Source: Pseudomonadota bacterium (lineage in GTDB: Bacteria; Pseudomonadota; Gammaproteobacteria; Xanthomonadales; Rhodanobacteraceae). Taken from it: a stretch of DNA of 64,000 nucleotides. The notes beneath the pieces were generated by a model. It saw nothing but the letters and a program-made list of their open reading frames with translations. It ran no database searches and was not told where the DNA came from. The position numbers were made by a program, and so were the translations under genes. Positions 60,639 through 64,000 of this stretch are shown here, piece by piece. The DNA lies in the NCBI GenBank assembly GCA_018240565.1, contig JAFEFO010000013.1:1-64000 (forward strand). The letters run 5' to 3'. Each line of letters begins with the position of its first letter. Position 1 is the stretch's first letter.

Positions 60639-63101
60639 GTGTCTGGCGCCCTTCGATCAAAAGTCCTGCGTTTGAATTGGCTGGCCGTTGCGCTGGCGCT
60701 GGCCCTGGCCCAACCGGCGGCCGCCCAGGATGCGCCGCCAGCCTGCCCGGTCGGCGTGCTGATCTGCCCCAAGCCGGCGCGCACGAACCAGTTCGCGCTG
60801 TGCAAGCGCAATGCCTTGCTGGATTTCTACACCCCCGGGCTGCCCACGCAAGGCGATCGCAAGAGCATCGCCAGCGACGTCAGCGCGGAAAAGGTTTCGT
60901 CCACCGACAGCTCGCACTACCTGCTCGAAGGCGACGTGCAGATGCAGCGCCTGGACCAGTTGCTGCGCGCCGACACGCTCACCTACGACACCGACTCCAC
61001 GGCGTATGCGGCGCAGGGCCACGTGCGCATGCAGGATCGCAGCATCCTGATGTCGGCCGATTCCGCGCAGGGCACCGACACGCCGCGCACCACGCGGCTT
61101 GCCAACATCCGCTACCAGATGCTCGAGCAACGCGGCAATGGCGTTGCCGTCAGCGCCGACATGAGCGATGCCGACCACGGCAAGCTGCTGGACGGCACCT
61201 ACACGACCTGCGATCCGGACGACGTGCGCTGGCACCTGCACGCCAACGAGCTGGACATGGACAAGGCTGCCAACACCGGCTACGCGCACGGCGTGAGCCT
61301 GTATTACGGCGACGTGCCGTTCTTCTGGTTTCCCTACCTGAGCTTTCCGCTGAGCAACGAACGCCAGTCCGGATTCCTCGCCCCGCACGTGGGCTGGTCC
61401 AGCCATCGCGGCCTGGTGCTCGGCGCGCCCTACTACCTCAACCTTGCGCCGAACTACGACGCCACGCTCGAACCGCGCGTTTCCAGCGACCGCGGCGCGA
61501 TGCTCGCCGGCCAGTTCCGTTACCTGGATGCCGCCGACAAGACCCAGGTCGATTTCAATTTCGTCCCGCACGACAACGAAGCCGCCGACGAGCGCGCGCA
61601 ATACGCCGCCACGCCGCCGGTGTTCCAGGGGCCGGCCTCGCCGGTGGACGTGCCCGATCGGCGCTACAGCTTCCGCATCCAGGACATGAGCCTGTTCTCC
61701 GCCAATTGGGGCGCGGCGGTCAACATCGAACGGGTTTCCGACAAACAGTATTTTCAGGACTACGGCGATTCGCTCACCACCAGCGCCACCGCCCTGCTTG
61801 GCTCCAGCGCCTACCTGAACGGCCGCGGCACCTGGTGGAATGCAAGCTTCGGCGCGGATGCCTCGCAGATCACGCAGACCACGCTGTCCAACGCGGTGCA
61901 GCCCTACATGCGCCTGCCGCGCGCGACGTTCACCGGCGAACATGCGCTGCTCGGCGGACTGGTCTGGGGCGTGGATTCGGAATACGTGGATTTCCGCCGC
62001 GGTCCCTTCGACCTGGTCGGTCCCGTGCCGGGCAGCGTGCGCAGCGTCGACTCGATCGAAGGCCAGCGCGTGGACCTGCATCCGTACCTGGCCTTCCCCG
62101 TGGAATCGGCCGGCTACTTCATCCGTCCCGAACTCGGCCTGCGTTACACGGCCTACGACTTGCGCAACCTGACCGGCTACAACGCCTCCAATCCCGGTTC
62201 GCCGGCCTTCACCGCCAACTCGCCCTCGCGCAGCACGCCGATATTCAGTTTCGACGCGGGCCTGATCTTCGAGCGTCCGCTGACGCTGTTCGGCAGCGCG
62301 CTGACGCAAACGCTGGAGCCGCGCCTGTACTATCTGCGCGTGCCGTATCGCAACCAGGCCGACCTGCCGATCTTCGATACGCAATTGCCGAGCTTCGACT
62401 TCCCGAGCCTGTTCCGCAGCAACACCTTCGTTGGCGCCGACCGCCAGAGCAATGCCAACAACCTCACCCTGGCACTGACCTCGCGCCTGATCGACACTAC
62501 CTCGGGCGATGAATTACTCAGTGCCAGCATCGGGCAGATCCATTATTTCTCGCCGCAGCGCGTGCAGTTGCCGGGCATGCCGGAGGTGGACTATTCCGGA
62601 TCGGACTTCGTCGGCGAACTCGACCTGCGCCTGAACGACCGCTGGGAACTGAAGTGGGACCAGCAGTACAACCCGAACTCGCGAATCCTCGATCCGCAGA
62701 CGCTGATGCTGGTGGAGAACCTGCATCACACCGATCTGTCGGCGGTCAGTGTGCAGCATCGCTTCGGCGCCGAAGGCACCGTGAACTTCTCCTACCGCTT
62801 CCGCCGCGGCCTGCTCGAACAGGTCGATACCTCGGCCCTGCTGCCGGTCAACGCCAACTGGTCGCTGGTCGGTCGCTACTACTATTCGCTGATGCACAAC
62901 CAGCTGCTGGAAGCCTTCGCCGGCGCCCAGTACGACAGCTGCTGCGTGGCCATGCGCGTGCTGCTGCGGCGCTACATCAACGTCATCGGCCAGTTGCATC
63001 CGAGCAATGGCGTGTATTTCGAGCTGGAGTTCAAGGGCCTGGGCAGCACCGGCACGCGCACCGACAACTTCCTGCGCCGTGCTATCCTTGGCTACCAATA
63101 G
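60639..63101 (+). CDS. lptD: LPS-assembly outer-membrane protein LptD
   Basis: About 820 residues. Signal peptide (LNWLAVALALALAQPAAA), N-terminal OstA/LptA-like jellyroll domain (SHYLLEGDVQMQRLDQLLRA) and a large C-terminal barrel, inserting LPS in the outer leaflet together with LptE. Cysteines near the N-terminus (CPVGVLICPKP, LCKRN) and the late pair DSCCVAMR fit the disulfides between the periplasmic and barrel domains. The start is uncertain: GTG 60639 is used, TTG 60579 and TTG 60675 are alternatives. surA follows, the classical order. Confidence 0.95.
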   Translation: MSGALRSKVLRLNWLAVALALALAQPAAAQDAPPACPVGVLICPKPARTNQFALCKRNALLDFYTPGLPTQGDRKSIASDVSAEKVSSTDSSHYLLEGDVQMQRLDQLLRADTLTYDTDSTAYAAQGHVRMQDRSILMSADSAQGTDTPRTTRLANIRYQMLEQRGNGVAVSADMSDADHGKLLDGTYTTCDPDDVRWHLHANELDMDKAANTGYAHGVSLYYGDVPFFWFPYLSFPLSNERQSGFLAPHVGWSSHRGLVLGAPYYLNLAPNYDATLEPRVSSDRGAMLAGQFRYLDAADKTQVDFNFVPHDNEAADERAQYAATPPVFQGPASPVDVPDRRYSFRIQDMSLFSANWGAAVNIERVSDKQYFQDYGDSLTTSATALLGSSAYLNGRGTWWNASFGADASQITQTTLSNAVQPYMRLPRATFTGEHALLGGLVWGVDSEYVDFRRGPFDLVGPVPGSVRSVDSIEGQRVDLHPYLAFPVESAGYFIRPELGLRYTAYDLRNLTGYNASNPGSPAFTANSPSRSTPIFSFDAGLIFERPLTLFGSALTQTLEPRLYYLRVPYRNQADLPIFDTQLPSFDFPSLFRSNTFVGADRQSNANNLTLALTSRLIDTTSGDELLSASIGQIHYFSPQRVQLPGMPEVDYSGSDFVGELDLRLNDRWELKWDQQYNPNSRILDPQTLMLVENLHHTDLSAVSVQHRFGAEGTVNFSYRFRRGLLEQVDTSALLPVNANWSLVGRYYYSLMHNQLLEAFAGAQYDSCCVAMRVLLRRYINVIGQLHPSNGVYFELEFKGLGSTGTRTDNFLRRAILGYQ

Positions 63102-63131
63102 GCGCGTTGGCGCCTAACGGATTTCTTACCC

Positions 63132-63159
63132 GCGAAACCGCATAATCGCGCGGTTTCGC
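63132..63159. promoter_or_regulatory. Inverted repeat between lptD and surA
   Basis: Perfect 10-bp arms GCGAAACCGC / GCGGTTTCGC with loop ATAATCGC, 28 bp before surA. A second smaller hairpin TAGGCGC-GTTG-GCGCCTA overlaps the lptD stop (63099-63116). Neither has a U tract, so attenuation or mRNA stability is as likely as termination. Confidence 0.4.
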
Positions 63160-63187
63160 GCCATGCGCCCCTATCGAACTCCTGCCG

Positions 63188-64000
63188 ATGAACCGTATCG
63201 TCCCTTGCCTGTGTTTCCTCGTTTGCCTGCTCGGCGCCCATTCCGGTGCGCAGGCGCAAGCCCTGCTCCCGGCGCAACCGCTGGATCACATCGTCGCCAT
63301 CGCCGACGACAGCGTGATCCTGCAAAGCGAGCTCGACGCCGCGGTGGCGAACGTACTCCAGCAATATCGCGCCAATCCGCAGCAACTGCCGCCACGCGAC
63401 GTGCTCGAACGCCAGGTGCTGGAAAGCCTGGTCATGATGCGCCTGCAGGTGCAGCGCGCCAAGGATACCGGCATCCGCGTCAGCGATTCGGACATCGACC
63501 AGGCAGTGCAGCGCGTGGCCGAGAACAACAAGATGACGGTCGATCAGTTGCGCGCCTCGCTCGCCAGCCAGCACATGGGCTACGAGGACTTCCGCGACCA
63601 CATTCGCGACCAGATCCTCGTGCAACGCCTGCAGCAGCGCGTCGTGCAGGGTCAGTCCAACGTCAGCGATTCCGAAATCGACATCTTCCTGGCCAGCAAC
63701 AGCCTCAAGTCCGGCCAGGTGCACCTGCAACACATCCTGATCGGCCTGCCCAACGGCGCGGATGCCTCGCAGATCGCGGCGGCGCGCGCCAAGGCCGACG
63801 AAGTCAAGGCCAAGATCGACGCCGGCATGGATTTCACCACCGCCGCGATCCAGTACTCCAGTGCGCAGGACGCATTGCAGGGCGGCGACCTGGGCTGGCG
63901 CGGCTACGACGAGGTGCCGGAAGCGTTTGCCAACCTCGTCGAGGGCATGAAGCCCGGCGACGTCTCGCAGCCGCTGCGCGGCCCGAGCGGGTTCCACATC
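63188..64000 (+). CDS. surA: Periplasmic chaperone/peptidyl-prolyl isomerase SurA (3' end outside window)
   Basis: First 271 codons, open to the window edge. Signal peptide (IVPCLCFLVCLLGAHSGAQA), the N-terminal chaperone domain (LDHIVAIADDSVILQSELDA, ESLVMMRLQVQRAKD) and the start of the first parvulin domain (VHLQHILIGLP, GGDLGWRGYDEVPEAFA). It folds outer-membrane proteins, including LptD, the product of the gene just upstream. Confidence 0.95.
   Translation, partial: MNRIVPCLCFLVCLLGAHSGAQAQALLPAQPLDHIVAIADDSVILQSELDAAVANVLQQYRANPQQLPPRDVLERQVLESLVMMRLQVQRAKDTGIRVSDSDIDQAVQRVAENNKMTVDQLRASLASQHMGYEDFRDHIRDQILVQRLQQRVVQGQSNVSDSEIDIFLASNSLKSGQVHLQHILIGLPNGADASQIAAARAKADEVKAKIDAGMDFTTAAIQYSSAQDALQGGDLGWRGYDEVPEAFANLVEGMKPGDVSQPLRGPSGFHI

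Noticed and set aside
63099-63116. Hairpin at the lptD stop as a terminator
   Set aside because: No U tract follows and surA normally continues the operon.
1-64000. CRISPR arrays, prophage or integrative elements
   Set aside because: No regularly spaced repeats, integrase, transposase or tRNA-flanked direct repeats were seen; base composition is even apart from short AT-rich leaders.

Overview
The window is about 64 kb of high-GC, densely coded DNA, from a gammaproteobacterium most likely in the Xanthomonadales/Lysobacterales (Rhodanobacteraceae-like). This rests on the gene set (lptD-surA, ubi FAD hydroxylases, rlmM, metX-metB, an OxyR with Cys199/Cys208), on many GTG/TTG starts, and on secreted proteins carrying an IFxxGF motif. 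Taxonomy is inferred from gene style; I ran no search. I find 46 protein-coding genes, two cut by the window edges and one frameshifted. I see no rRNA, tRNA, CRISPR array, integrase or transposase.

Layout. 1-8.7 kb: the end of a secreted repeat protein, a frameshifted methyltransferase, an HNH nuclease, a ClC antiporter with CBS domains, dxs, a GT-C-like membrane protein and prmC. 8.7-14.4 kb: a very large envelope protein with an internal TonB-box-like segment, a DUF5706 (Pycsar-effector-like) protein and a lipoprotein esterase. 14.4-20.1 kb: a peroxide-defence island, ahpC-ahpD divergent from oxyR, then rubrerythrin, an HdrD/GlpC-like Fe-S protein and a DUF3501 protein; two tandem OxyR-type operators flank oxyR. 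20.1-27 kb: metX-metB behind a met-box-like array, a GST, a DUF2007 protein, an acyltransferase, glnS and a deaminase. 27-39.4 kb: three large secreted proteins on the minus strand (two S8 proteases and a BNR-repeat propeller), each with its own terminator.

39.5-41.2 kb holds the most notable locus: a SonM-like borosin alpha-N-methyltransferase, a translationally coupled GNAT acetyltransferase, and a 93-residue protein that looks like a split-borosin precursor but ends in a Lys/Ala/Pro tail resembling histone H1. A TPR-GGDEF diguanylate cyclase starts 33 bp downstream.

43-64 kb: a TonB-dependent receptor, a NarL-type two-component pair overlapping rlmM, an ExeM/NucH-like secreted nuclease, a TVP38 membrane protein, a GH17-GT2 fusion glucan synthase, two ubiquinone hydroxylases, a probable cobalamin-salvage group (alpha-ribazole phosphatase-like, DUF6580, PduO), an HDAC-family amidohydrolase, lptD and the start of surA. 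Four copies of a paired REP-like palindrome lie between genes.
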